Shown: positions 38,989-51,371, counted from the first letter of the stretch. The stretch: 64,000 nucleotides of DNA from Acanthacorydalis orientalis (GCA_034766995.1 CM068317.1:30585001-30649000); one strand, 5' to 3'. Made by a program: numbers and translations. Notes: generated by a model not told the origin, from the letters alone.

Positions 38989-38999
38989 TAGTAAAATAA

Positions 39000-39715
39000 C
39001 AGTCTGATAAACAAATAACTACAATATTATTAAAACATTTTTTATTGATTCTTATATGATATTAAATAGTCAGTGTAGTTTCACACAGTTAATCATAAAA
39101 CATCTTTTTTACTATTTAGATTTTTACTGAATTTTTTTATAAAATATAAGAAAAGAAACTGTTCAATTTACTACTCTCACAAACACTTCAGAAATGTATA
39201 CATAGATTAAAGTTTGTCTCTCATCCATCATTTTATACATGTTGAAACTGTAGATGTACGAGCTTCTTTTGAAATGAACACGGAATGTCAGTTTCAGTTT
39301 AACCAGGACCTACAGTTCTACTCGACTACATGATAAGCAGACTATATACTGTAATATTTTGTTTCAAAGATGACTGTCTAGACCAGAATAGGCTGCTACA
39401 TTGAAAAATAATTCAGTAGCGTCAAACGGCATAAAGAGAAATAGAGATATGCCTTTCAAATAATACGAAATGAAAAGAAAATATATTGATCGTACAAGTC
39501 AAATATATATTAACAAAATATAGAATTAAAATCTTAAAAGGTTGGATATATTGAAAGGACAGAAAACAGCTGGTAAGCTTAGGAATTATAGATTGGATGT
39601 GAGAAAAATACAGTTATTTACGAAGGAACTATTCTATAGGTGAAATGATAAAGAGAGATATTTGTACCAAATAGAAATTTTAGGAGACTGTAACTAACAG
39701 TAAATAGGCAGATGC

Positions 39716-39718
<3 letters not shown>
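39000..39718. other. AT-rich DNA, no gene seen
   Basis: No recognisable feature. Confidence 0.4.

Positions 39719-39764
<46 letters not shown>
39719..39764. repeat. (TA)n microsatellite
   Basis: About 46 bp of TA running straight into an F1 arm. Confidence 0.97.
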
Positions 39765-39767
<3 letters not shown>

Positions 39768-39865
39768 CAATAATCATTTATTGAACATTCTTGATCAAAA
39801 AAGTAATTTGTAGTTGGTGGGGTAAAAAAGGAATTCGTTTATAAATACGATTTTGAATTTAAGAT
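39765..39865 (+). repeat. Foldback family F1, outer half of right arm
   Basis: GATCAATAATCATTTATTGA, ACATTCTTGATCAAAAAAGT and GTGGGGTAAAAAAGGAATTC. The inner CATCG part is missing and has been replaced by the (TA)n array, which may mark a break. Confidence 0.6.
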
Positions 39866-39984
39866 ATCCTACAAGGATTTATTTTGAAATATCTTTACAT
39901 TCTTGATCTTTATTTTTTTAATATTGTACCTCAATTAAAGAGATGATCAGTAAATTAGTTTCAACATTTTCACAAGTGAAATTT

Positions 39985-40078
39985 GGATTATTTTTAATGA
40001 CTGATTTTTGATTATTAATTTTCTTCTAGTTTATGGAAGGAAAAAAAATTCTTTTGCGAAAATGAATTTACTTAGAGT
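39985..40078 (+). repeat. Foldback family F1, degenerate right arm
   Basis: GACTGATTTTTGATTATTAA, ATGGAAGGAAAAAAAATTCT and TTTGCGAAAATGAATTTACT followed by TAGAGTGTCAATG. Confidence 0.5.
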
Positions 40079-40313
40079 GTCAATGAAATTTAAATATTTC
40101 TTCACTAAAAATATTTATTGAAACCATGAGTATGTTAGTCCTCAATTCTTGAAATTTTGGCTACTAGAAATTATTAAAAATATGCTCGGCTTGGTTTTAA
40201 ATATTAAAATGTTAAATGATAACAAATTATAACTCTGAAGTATTTGGATCCCATTCTTGTTATATGATCTTTATTCGGAGGTCTTATATTCTTAGTTTAT
40301 TTGATTTTTGATG

Positions 40314-40314
<1 letters not shown>

Positions 40315-40357
<43 letters not shown>
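40315..40357. repeat. (TA)n microsatellite
   Basis: About 43 bp of pure TA. Confidence 0.97.
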
Positions 40358-40359
<2 letters not shown>

Positions 40360-40475
40360 GAATTACAGTCTGATATAAAAATCTTATAACAGCAAAGTAG
40401 ACGTTCTATATGAGAAAATATATTTAAAAATCTAGATTTAGATATAATAAAATTCAAAATTAACACTTATATTTT

Positions 40476-40533
40476 CATTGAAGCATTTATCAAGATACGA
40501 CGTGGTGACAATGTGGTTGAATATTCACAATTT
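40476..40533 (+). repeat. Dispersed 58-bp repeat, copy 1
   Basis: TTCATTGAAGCATTTATCAA is followed by GATACGACGTGGTGACAATG and TGGTTGAATATTCACAA. It matches 43154-43209 with about four differences. No match is evident outside these limits. Confidence 0.8.
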
Positions 40534-40959
40534 ATTATCAATTTTATCTGAAAAAAGAATTTTATAATCGAAGTAAAACATAAAGATAATTTACTTTATG
40601 GAAAGTGTACAGGGAATGAAATAAAAAAAAATATATACATATGCAAACAAAAATATTAGACTTCTTAGAATAATTATAAATTTTGTTTCTTATTAGAATG
40701 TAACCAGTTTGAATCTGAGTAAATGAGATACGTTGTTTTTTTAAAAAAAAAAACAATATAAACAGCTGTACTAGACATCTTAAACAATTCATACAAGTTA
40801 GATTCTAATAATATTTAAAACAATTTAACAATATTAATATAATTTTAATAATAATCTAGATGAATGTATAATCTATTGATTTATCTATTCTTTGTATACT
40901 TTATCACTCTTTTATTTGTCACATATGAATGTTTTATTCACTCTTTCAACCACAAAAAA

Positions 40960-41050
40960 AGATGTCTGATCAAATATGTTCAATAATTGATTATTAATCA
41001 TTTTTTTATCACTAGTTATGTACATTTAGATGACGATACAACCATGACAG
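40960..41050 (-). repeat. Foldback family F1, left arm
   Basis: GTCTGATCAAATATGTTCAA, TAATTGATTATTAATCATTT and TACATTTAGATGACGATACA in the outer-to-centre order. Confidence 0.55.
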
Positions 41051-41405
41051 TGCGCTGAAATACAAAAAAATCCAAAAACTTAATATTATACTCAATGTGT
41101 TTCATATTTAAAAATATTTTTATTATAGAAAATCTACATTTAACCTTTTATTTCATTACTGTTTTTTTTAAAAAAAAAGAATATGTCTTCTTATTACTAG
41201 AAATTTATTTTAATTGAAACCACATTCTGTTTATTTTCACTGTTAATTACATTATTTTTTTACAGAAATATTATTTCTCTTATATTGGATATTTTAAAAA
41301 TCAATCTATTTTCTTGTTTAAGAAAAATAAGTCTACGAATTTATTCAAGTTTAAAAAAGCACTATTCTACTACAATATTAGTAGATATTTAAATTCCAAT
41401 TATGG
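41050..41405. other. AT-rich DNA, no gene seen
   Basis: No recognisable feature. Confidence 0.35.
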
Positions 41406-41551
41406 CAGTGTTTTTAATCATATAAATGATTCTCGGTGGGGGTAATATTATACCCCAACAGCCAATTTAAAAATTTTAGTGGACATTTAGTCATATTGTT
41501 TAAGCGGACAATGTTATTACCTAATAGGTGCCAGCCATCAAGTGAACACTG
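41406..41551. mobile_element. Possible small hAT-like element
   Basis: The left end is CAGTGTTTTTAATC. The reverse complement of the right end is CAGTGTTCACTTGATGG. The 146-bp segment is GC-richer than its flanks (ctcggtgggggtaat, taggtgccagccatc). Only the first 7 bp are inverted and the 8-bp flanks do not match, so support is weak. Confidence 0.35.
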
Positions 41552-41559
41552 CTATACTT

Positions 41560-42445
41560 TCATAACAGGGAAATTTAAAATCAAATATAATTAAATTAGC
41601 AAAACCTTTAAGCACAAATATCTCATTAAATAGTTTATTTAAAAAATGAATATTTAATAAAAGAATATTAAAATATTTTATACAATTCTCTACTTTCAGT
41701 AGTAATTGCAGTAATTTTCATTTGTAGTAGTCATAACTGCGTACATACATATAAAATATTTGTTTATATATTTTTTAATTACAACAAGAAAATTGTAGAT
41801 TTTATTCAAAATATAAGCATGGATAAAATTAACTTCAAGTGAATAAAAATAGTGGTATAATTTTTTTAAAAAAACATATGTTTGATTCACTAGAGTTGAT
41901 AATCACTGATATGTTTTCAATGAAAACGATTGTTTAAGTCATCGTTAATTATTTTAAAATATACAACATTAGTATCATTTAAAAATAAACTTTCAAGAAT
42001 CTCATAAAATGATATATTCTAAATCTTAGGCTAATCAACTATTTGAAAATATGTTTTCACTTGTATTTTTAATATAAATCAAACTCATTACTGGTTTGTT
42101 TTGACATTTATATTTTTTAATTATTTTAGGATAGGTTTTTATATTAATTTTTCAAAAAAAATTAGTTCTCAGCACTTTTCCACTATACTTCTTCTCATTC
42201 ATCACGGAAAATATTGATTCAATCGATAAAGATTATATTGAACGTTAATATATTTCCTTATTATTTGAGATTATGGGTTTGTTAGTATTGTAGACTATTA
42301 TAATGCGACCAAAATTACATACTAAGAAAAATATTCTTTTATTCTAAATCTAAATAACCTTCAAACCTGGATTTTAGTTATATTAATTTCTTTTAAAAAT
42401 ATTACTTGCATGGTATATTATACAAATTTAAACAATATACACACT

Positions 42446-42451
<6 letters not shown>
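41560..42451. other. AT-rich DNA, no gene seen
   Basis: A 64-codon minus-strand frame at 41696-41890 has no recognisable motif. Confidence 0.4.
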
Positions 42452-42496
<45 letters not shown>

Positions 42497-42508
42497 CATA
42501 CACACACA
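42452..42508. repeat. (TA)n(CA)n array
   Basis: About 40 bp of TA then ACAT and CA units. Confidence 0.96.
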
Positions 42509-42668
42509 ATATTAACTACAGATAATATAAAAATCATATACTAATAAATTAATATAAATGCACAAAATCATTATTCAATTTTTCCACTATGAATTTTTAC
42601 TATAGTACATGATTCGCAATTTTTATTTCATCATGGTGTTTTTTTTTTAATAAATAAATATGTTTGAT

Positions 42669-42671
<3 letters not shown>

Positions 42672-42737
<66 letters not shown>
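42672..42737. repeat. (TA)n microsatellite
   Basis: About 66 bp of pure TA. Confidence 0.97.
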
Positions 42738-42740
<3 letters not shown>

Positions 42741-42974
42741 TAATATTTAATTCTAATATAATAAACCTAGAAAAAATCAGTTGATGAACATAAATATAAA
42801 ATAAAAATGATATCATTTTTTATAATTAGTTGTATGAATTCTACAATGTTCATTTTAATATAGTGTTATATTATTTTTTTAATATACAATTGCTTATATT
42901 AAAACTATTTTTTAATAATGGAATTTAATGTCATAAAATTTGATAAATATTTATTTACATATACATACACGTAC

Positions 42975-42975
<1 letters not shown>

Positions 42976-43021
<46 letters not shown>
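42976..43021. repeat. (TA)n microsatellite
   Basis: About 46 bp of TA. Confidence 0.97.
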
Positions 43022-43023
<2 letters not shown>

Positions 43024-43153
43024 ATATTTATTATGGAAAATCGATAATCATCTAACGTAAACTATTCAAAAATGGAGTGACTACGAAATAAAACTGTAAA
43101 TTATAATGAAAATCTTGAAGTTCATGCCACATTTACAATGAAATAAGTATTTT

Positions 43154-43209
43154 TCATTGAAGCATGTACCAAGATACGACGTGGTGACAATGTGGTCGAA
43201 TATTAACAA
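43154..43209 (+). repeat. Dispersed 58-bp repeat, copy 2
   Basis: TTCATTGAAGCATGTACCAA, GATACGACGTGGTGACAATG and TGGTCGAATATTAACAA. It is near-identical to 40476-40533. Confidence 0.8.
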
Positions 43210-43740
43210 AATGGCTCCTCGTTCTATCCTCATAGTATCGAGCTTCATTGAATATATCTCAAATCATAAAAAGACTAAAATGAAAAACCGAATGACTCAC
43301 TTATCAAAAATCAATATACTTTTATTCCATGTAATGACAATACGAGAGACCTCTTCACGAAAATGAAATCCTATAGCACCTTTACGTAATATAACGTATT
43401 ATAAAATCACTAGAGTAACTATCACATGATTCGTATTGAAGGGAAAAACATTCTTTTATATGTTATATTTTATGATAATAATTAACACACGTTCAATTCG
43501 ATATATCAATCAAAAAATATACAAATATACCGGCACTGAAACGACACACGCACACACACAGCCACAGTTAGCACACTGCAGCAAATTCACCACGTCTGGT
43601 TTTCTAACCCCCGCGCAACACTAGGGTGGGTTTGACCATTCTTTACCTTATTCTATACATCTGCTCGATGTAGACTCAACTGCTAGTAAAAACCAGATAG
43701 GGAACAAGTGGCGCATACGACATATAGAATACTATTGACG
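43210..43740. other. GC-richer unassigned region
   Basis: CpG and GC content rise modestly (cctcgttctatcctcatagt, cacgtctggttttctaaccc, cccgcgcaac). Two frames of about 60-70 codons lack recognisable motifs. A CA/CG-rich stretch sits at 43540-43565. Confidence 0.25.
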
Positions 43741-43910
43741 TTTCTTTAGTTTTGGTAAATATTTTTTAGTATTTATATATATATATATAAACATTATAAT
43801 TGTTAAATTAAAAATAATCAAATTTATATATATATCATGTGTATGTGGATTTTTCAAATATAAACTAATCCATACTTAAGAAGTAAAAATAAAAAAAAAT
43901 AGGTAGAGTA

Positions 43911-43914
<4 letters not shown>

Positions 43915-43979
<65 letters not shown>

Positions 43980-43988
43980 TATGTATGT
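43915..43988. repeat. (TA)n microsatellite
   Basis: About 65 bp of TA ending in GCATATGTATG. Confidence 0.97.
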
Positions 43989-44089
43989 ACATATAATTTA
44001 GATATTATTTTCAGTATTAAAATAATTTTTTGAAACATCAATAAATTTCTTTATTAAAAAAAATGTTTATAGAAATCAGTAGAGATTTT

Positions 44090-44245
44090 TCTATCTCTTA
44101 GCACTCTAAGAATGGCACCATCATAATCGAAATGCGTATAAACAATAATCACAAATAATCAATAATCATATATTTCTGATGAAAAAAAAAACATTTGTGG
44201 TTTGTAGAATGAGAGAATCAATCATTTATGAAACAAATGTTGCCT
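44090..44245 (+). repeat. Foldback family F1, right arm
   Basis: TTTTTCTATCTCTTAGCACT, CTAAGAATGGCACCATCATA, ATCGAAATGCGTATAAACAA, AATAATCAATAATCATATAT and ATTTGTGGTTTGTAGAATGA. Confidence 0.7.
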
Positions 44246-44249
44246 CAAT

Positions 44250-45299
44250 GCACGAATTGTATCATGAGATACAAATTTATAAGTAAGCTGGAAATGAAAG
44301 AAATGATGTAAAATATACAAGTCTCTTTAATCTTTATGAAATTAGTTTTTAATGAATTATTAAGCAACTTAGTTTAATTGTTAATAACATTTGAAATATC
44401 GAAAACATGCTTTTTCTGATTTGATTTGAGAAACAATATTTGTTCTTTCTAAATAATCTACTTAGACGTTGATTCAATAATGTTTTCATCGTTCTAAAAG
44501 CAATTGAGGACTTCTTCCGCGAAAACATCTTCTTAATGCATATACTGTCGAATCACCTTTGTTTTTTTTCTTCTTTCAACATCACTTCGACTTCAATTTT
44601 AATCAACAAAATGATTATAGATCTCCGCCCTCTCTACAATCTAGAACGTTCTCTTTACGGCGTTTTTCTATTTAGCTAATTGAAATCTCTAGATTGATTT
44701 CAATGTGGCCGACACCAAAGGAATCATGACTTTAACCCTTAACGAAACTATTTAAAAGCAAATGTGAGGTCTAGTTAAATAATTTAAAATAACTGTATTA
44801 TCAATACTCGTTGTTTTTCTTTATTAGCAATTGTATTACAAAAAAAAACATTTTAATTTTGTTCGCTATTTAATCTTCATAAATACATAATGTTATTAAA
44901 AATGTAATTATTTGAAATTTTAAAAAATATTAGTATTTATGTTAAAAAAAGTAAGTTTCAATTTTATATTTCGATCATTTAAAAACAAAACTCTTCAGAT
45001 ATATTATGCCTATAACACCCGAGATCTTCTTTTACTTTGAAAATGATTCGTCCTTGAAATATTTTTAACATTTTATTAAAGTGCTATTATTAAATAAACA
45101 AACAAATATTATTATTATTTTATTTTTAAATAAACAGACGATTATACTAACCGAATTATTCATTTTTGTAACAAAAATATTTTAACTTTGTTTACATTAT
45201 TAAAACAGCTATTATATTTTAAACCTTAAAAAATACAAATAAATACAAAGAATTATCAAAAAATCTTATTGATTTTAAAATTTATCTTTTATAAAGACT
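44250..45299. other. AT-rich DNA, no gene seen
   Basis: A slightly GC-richer piece at 44510-44760 (tctccgccctctctac, aatgtggccgacacc) has no sustained frame or recognised repeat. Confidence 0.4.
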
Positions 45300-45540
45300 T
45301 TATTTTCACAAATGAATTCTTTTTTCATCCCACAAATCAGACTAATTTTTTCCTAATAAAAGTATTCAATAAGTCATAGATTATTTTCAATTGTCGATAA
45401 CAACGCCATCATGTTCAGAGGACCAAGATCCAGAAAAATATATAAAAATAATCAATAATAATTTATTAAATATTTTTGATAGGGAAAATATTTGTATGAT
45501 TCGTGGGGCGAAAAAGAATTCATTTGTGAAAGTGAATTTA
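45300..45540. mobile_element. Foldback family F1, best complete copy
   Basis: The left arm is TTTTCACAAATGAATTCTTT, TTTCATCCCACAAATCAGAC, AAAGTATTCAATAAGTCATA and AACAACGCCATCATGTTCAG. The right arm is the inverse: AGGACCAAGATCCAGAAAAA, AAAAATAATCAATAATAATT, AATATTTTTGATAGGGAAAA, GATTCGTGGGGCGAAAAAGA, ATTCATTTGTGAAAGTGAAT and TTAACTAGTGTCA. The arms are about 100-115 bp each and the element has no coding capacity. Confidence 0.75.
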
Positions 45541-45607
45541 ACTAGTGTCAGTATTGTTTTGTGATAGAATTTTATTTTTATAAATTTTCCAATGTATATA
45601 GAAACAT

Positions 45608-45609
<2 letters not shown>

Positions 45610-45703
<94 letters not shown>
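45610..45703. repeat. (TA)n microsatellite
   Basis: About 90 bp of TA with two GT interruptions, about 70 bp after an F1 element. Confidence 0.97.
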
Positions 45704-45968
45704 AAATTTCTATCCCTAGATATTCAATTCTTCAAAATATTTTTATTATAAAAAATATAACTTCCTTTCTGTCTTATCTGAATTTTAACCTTTCCGATGA
45801 TGTCATGGGGAAGTCATATTAGACAGAGGGAAGATGGTCAGTCTTTATGTTGTTTTTATTATTAGTTAAAAATAGTTCTAGTTTGTATAATATACATTTT
45901 ATATGACACAATGAATGATTTTTAAATCATTTTTTTAAATAGAAATGTATGTCAATACTTTTTATGAA

Positions 45969-45984
45969 CACACACACGCACACG

Positions 45985-46038
<54 letters not shown>
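45969..46038. repeat. (CA)n(TA)n array
   Basis: CA units with some CG steps, then about 33 bp of TA. Confidence 0.97.
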
Positions 46039-46039
<1 letters not shown>

Positions 46040-46297
46040 GATTATATACAATTTATTTATTTATAAAAGAAAATAATAACAATTACTGATTGTTCATATT
46101 TGAACAAATTCATAAAATGATATAATCATTCAATTTAAAAACTGAAAAAGTTTATTGTTCTATGATTTCGTCTTCTTCGATTCATTAAGCTATCCTATAG
46201 ACATTTATTAATCAATTTATCACGGAAATATAAAAGGCCATTGATCTGGAAAGTTGGTAAATACATACCCGTATAAATTATAACTGAAAAATACTGA

Positions 46298-46301
<4 letters not shown>

Positions 46302-46343
<42 letters not shown>
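46302..46343. repeat. (TA)n microsatellite
   Basis: About 42 bp of pure TA. Confidence 0.97.
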
Positions 46344-46344
<1 letters not shown>

Positions 46345-46348
<4 letters not shown>

Positions 46349-48320
46349 TTCATAAATTATCTAAATATAACACTGTAGAAACAACTTTGAACAAACTGTA
46401 TCTAACATTTTAAAATAAAGAATTACTTACAAAAAGTGAATAAAACTGTATAAGCCTTCCTTTGAGTACATTGGTTTAGGATTTTTCTTTCAGAAACACA
46501 TCAATGAGCACATATCTACAAAAAAAAAGAAAATTTTTATTTTATAAGTAAATGATATCAAATTTGGTTTTGATCCATTGAAAAAAAAATGTTTTTAATT
46601 CGTTATGTAATAAAATCTTTATTCAATGTGCATTGTTTCAGCAAAATAGTAAGAAAAGAATGAATTAAATTTTGTTATACGATAGACTTGTTCTGAAGAG
46701 AACTGTTTTCATTAATTTTTGATTCATGTATATATTATTTTTGTGTATATATCTAATTTTTCATACTCAAATGTCTTTATTTGACATACCTTACAGTTAG
46801 AAGTTCTAAATCATTTACATTCCTCTAAAATAATTTAACTACTGCAGATATAAATCATGTTAATTTTTTCAAATTAGCAATCATTATTAATCTCTTAATT
46901 ATTTTAAAAACAAGTAAGAAAATATGTCGAAGTTGTGTCATGTTAATGAATATTATTAACTCTTTGCACTTCAATTGTGAGTCTCACTCAATATCCCCTC
47001 CTTGACTTCCAAGCAGAATATTTTTGTGACACTTGACCCGAGAAAACAGGAATGCACCTTAGTGAGTACTAGTATTTAGATTTTTAGTCCCATAAATTTA
47101 ATCCAAAATCTTTAAAATTTCTATTTTGTGGCACTGATTACATTTGAAATCAAAATGTATAACTAATGAACGAATAACATTTGAAAAAAGTAAATAAATG
47201 GTAAATACTTAAAACAATTCATAAAATTAAAATTGTGTAAATTAAAAATTAACATTTTGTCCAAATGAATGTAAAATAAATATTAATGGTATTTTTAATT
47301 GGTTTTTTAAATATATTATATAAATAAATAACAACATGCAGAAAAAATTAATAATTTATAATTATTAATAAATGTTATTTTTCCATTTAAATCCTCATGT
47401 GAAAAAAATAATACATACATAGTGTTTTATAAATAAATATTGTTTAAATATTAAAATAATATTATAAAACGTGTTAGAGATTATTAAAAAAGATAACCTT
47501 TACAAAATATTAAAAAAGTCATTTATTGTAGGAGTTAACGTTAAATCATTAATTAAATTTTAAACGTTTGTGAAAAATAATGCAAATCTTACAAAGATTA
47601 ATTTTAATTGAAGGAAAAAAAGAACGTACTTCACTGAATATCAAGTAATTATAATATATAATATCTTAATAATATAATAATATTATTAAGAAATAATTCT
47701 GATATTAATATACATTATCATATTTTAAGATAAACAACATTTTATTTTATTCAATTAATTTTTGCGAAGATTGATAATAAATACACATTAATATTACTAG
47801 ATCTGTGAAATATTTATGACAGGTCAAGAGATTAAACTATAAATCATTAAATTAATAGAATTATCAAATAATACTAGTTTGTTTTTTATCAGTTTTTATA
47901 ATTAGCATTGTCATTTTATTCACATTTTTTATATTTATATAATAAATTATAAAACTCACTAAATGTTTAGTTATACACTCTAAAATTCTGTAATACATTT
48001 AAGAATCAGATAATAAAACACATGTTTTAAATATTGTTATAGCAAAGTTATTATTACAAACATCAAATATAATTTCAGGGCAAAGAAACTTTCAGAACAG
48101 CGATTTTTTATAATATATTTTTTTAAATAGTTATATAACATTTTAGTTGCGTGAAATTTTCTAGAAAAACATCTGGAATTTAGATGAGGTTTTGTATTAT
48201 TTTTTTATACTCAAATAATAAAAAATCTTTTACTCTTCCCATATTAAATAATTTATATATTAGTTTCATTAAATACCATCGTACATAATTTATTTCCAAC
48301 ATTTTGCAGTATTATAAAAT
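46345..48320. other. AT-rich DNA, no gene seen
   Basis: A GC-richer 100-bp piece starts at 46955 with TTAACTCTTTGCACTTCAAT, which looks like a piggyBac-type end but lacks a convincing partner. The rest is featureless. Confidence 0.35.
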
Positions 48321-48502
48321 ATTATTCTATACGAATTCTGTAAGTCTTATGTGAGTTCGTTTCTTGTACTACCGGTTTCGATTTTTGTCAACCTTAGGTA
48401 GATATTGAACAAAGTTCAGGATCTATCTGAGGATGTCAAAAGTCGAAACTAGTTGTAGAAGAAACAAACTGGTATATGACCTACAGGATTCGTATAGAAT
48501 AA
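48321..48502. mobile_element. Foldback family F2, copy B
   Basis: The left arm (48321-48404) runs ATTATTCTATACGAATTCTG, then TTCGTTTCTTGTACTACCGG and TTTCGATTTTTGTCAACCTT. The reverse complement of the right arm (48421-48502) runs TTATTCTATACGAATCCTG, GTTTGTTTCTTCTACAACTA and GTTTCGACTTTTGACATCCT. The arms align over about 80 bp at roughly 80% identity with a 16-bp loop. No coding capacity. Confidence 0.8.
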
Positions 48503-48556
48503 CGAACAGTCAGTACGTAGGGGAACAACACAATAAAAATAATGTAATTATTATTA

Positions 48557-48561
<5 letters not shown>

Positions 48562-48597
<36 letters not shown>
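48562..48597. repeat. (TTA)n(TA)n array
   Basis: A few ATT units then about 36 bp of TA, close to the F2 copy. Confidence 0.96.
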
Positions 48598-48599
<2 letters not shown>

Positions 48600-48600
<1 letters not shown>

Positions 48601-50380
48601 CGATACACAAACACAACCTTTTTTATATATCTTTAATATTTCATAAGTCTATTTTCTCATTCTAATAACATCAATCAAGATAACATTGAAGTGCAAGCGG
48701 AAGTCAGAAATAAAGATTCTCTATTTTGTTAAATTTAAGTATAAACAAGTTACAGTAAGTTACACATGGCTGAATATTAGCAAATATTAAGTATTTGTTC
48801 GACGTAATCGCCGTGTCTGTTAAGAGGAATATCATTGCAGTAGATTTAAGAGTTAAAACTCTGTTGGTAAAAAATATTTCCTACAAATGTAGCCATTTCT
48901 TGATCTTTTTTTGATATTTTTATCACTTTGGAAAATTTAATGAACTTGGTGCAAAATAATGGGAAAACACAATTCTCTTCTATTCAATTGGAACAGACGT
49001 TTAATATTTCACATGGCACATTATGAAACATTATTCATCAACAATAAGGTGTGTAGTAAATAGATGCCTAATCAATTATTAGATGACCATAAGAAAGAAC
49101 AAATGATAATCTAATTTACTCTTCTTTAGCAATACGTGAAAATTTGAGAGCGTGTTAAGCATAATAATCACAGGAGAAGACTTATAAGTGTTCTATTACA
49201 GTTCCAAAAGTAGGGCAGAATTAATGATTTAAAAAGATATATCTAAATTCCTGTTTTGGCATTATTTAATTTTCACTTGTCTTCAAATCTGCACGGTCTA
49301 AGCTTCAAAACTGATTGAGACAACCAAAAGGAAGTGAAGTAGTGAATTTGTTCATAAGTGTCTTTCTACCGCCAGTACTTTATCTTTTTAGTCTATTGCT
49401 ATAAAAACCTTAATAGGCATGGTGACTATTTAAAAATATATATTGAACACGTGCCTATATGAAATTTAAATATAAATTTGTATCTAGTTTATAATTTAAA
49501 AGCAGCGATCCCTGCTTTCTGATTTTTTCTCCTTCATTTTCTATATACATATTTATACATAATCCTCCTTAATTTTTCCATATAGAGTTCTATTATCAAA
49601 ATATATTTTACTCATAAATTTATTTTTTTTTATTGCCATTATTATTCATTGACATTTAGTTAAATTTTTCGGTAACAGTATGATAATTTTCATGTAAAAA
49701 ACACAGAATGGATTTATTTCTATAAATACATTTCATTCATATTTGAAATAAATAGTAAGAACTAAGTATACATATACTTTTTTTCTTAACAAATTAACAT
49801 TAAGTGCCACTTTATAATTTAATCTGATAAAAAAATTAACGAACTGGAAATAATCAAATTTTCTTTATATACAGGTACCGTTACAAATATCTTGCTTTTT
49901 AACCATCACTTATTCAACTTAATGCTAATTTGTTTCTTTTAAATTCCAAGAAAGTAAAAAACAATAGGCCCGTTCATTTACAGGCTAAAATATATAAAAT
50001 GTAAGATTAGAATTACTTGTAAAGTATTAAATTATAAATCATTAAAAGAACTAATCTGTATTTAAAAACATAATGTTTAATGATCTGATTTTTTTGATTT
50101 AATGTGAAAACATAAAAATTAATAATTTTTACAACTTTTACGTTATTATTAATATAGAAATGTATTCATACACTGATTTCTATTTGTTTCAATATTTTTT
50201 AAATCATGATTTCATATAAAACCACACTATCAGAAGAGATTAAAACGTCTGATTCTATAACGATTCGAAATAAATTTAAAAAAGACTTCTTCAACGACTT
50301 GATAATCTTTTAAGTGGTTGTAAGTAAACTAGGCTAAAAATTGTAATAGAATCTACGAATAGGATAAACAGTTCACACAG
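48600..50380. other. AT-rich DNA, no gene seen
   Basis: A mildly GC-richer patch at about 48780-48840 has a short minus-strand LNRHGDYVEQ reading that recalls transposase C-termini, but nothing upstream supports it. Confidence 0.35.
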
Positions 50381-50780
50381 CCTTCACACACTCACCCTAT
50401 TTGTGTAGTATGTGACGTCACATAGTCTGCTACCATTGATCGATAATGCTCGACCGTAACAAAGATACACTCAACATCGTCTCTCTCTACAAACAAATGT
50501 TTATGAATAGTTTCGTCTCTGTTTATCTCGTCGTTTCTATATGTCTAACCTTGAATTACGTTCACAAGTGGGCGGACAGAGCGAATTTTCATGTAAAACG
50601 AAAATAGCAATACTTGACAAGATAGGCCAGCAATTTCTCTATTCTTTACTGGATAAATCGTATGTACTGTTTATGTACGGCACGATCAAACCACCGCTAG
50701 TAAAAGAGAGAACATATCCATAAAATCGAACATGCAGCCGTTTTCCATCTTCTACTTACACGAACGCTTACAGGTAACAC
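50380..50780. other. CpG-richer patch with open frame
   Basis: GC-richer DNA containing the CRE-like palindrome at 50411 and a 60-codon plus-strand frame at 50541-50723 (begins MSNLELRSQVGGQSEFSCKT). The frame matches no family I recognise. A promoter or first-exon region is possible. Confidence 0.3.
50411..50422. promoter_or_regulatory. CRE-like palindrome TGTGACGTCACA
   Basis: A perfect 12-bp palindrome with the full CREB/ATF core TGACGTCA at 50413-50420, in a local CpG-richer context. Whether it is bound is unknown. Confidence 0.4.
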
Positions 50781-51371
50781 ATTAGGTTCTGGTTCAATTT
50801 CAGGGTTGTAAATCGTACCATCCTTCACCGATCAACGAAATTGAACAGAGTAACTAGACTGTATTTCTGTTTATTGTAATTATAACACATTGTGCGATAA
50901 CTGATATTTGTCATAGTTTACATTTACTATCTCTTATCAATATATACGAAAATCATTTGTTTACACACAAACGTATGAGGAGAAAGGATTCTAAAGTCGG
51001 TTTGATTTTCTCAGCATGAACTGAATATTTGTAGTAATCGGGTTGATTGTGATTTATGGTGTGCATGTTTTAAGTAAAAACAGAGAACATAAATTAATAT
51101 TTAGTTTATAATTGCCTTTTTCCTATACGTTTCAAATATTGCGTAAAGATACACGCACTTTTATAAATAATTCAACAAAAATGTAAATTATTTTTAGACA
51201 GTTCGATGTACACACGCAAACACGTGCTCGTCAATGTGCGTCACATATTTTTTTTTGTATTTAGAACATCTCAAAAATTATTTTTAAATCGAAACTTTTT
51301 TTATAGGTTAATTAAAATTAGTAGCAATACTTAAGTTTATTTATGAATTGTATATACACGTGTACACACAC

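Noticed and set aside
48780..48840. Transposase C-terminus (LNRHGDYVEQ) on the minus strand
   Set aside because: Ten residues only. No other transposase motif was found in the 500 bp upstream in any frame.
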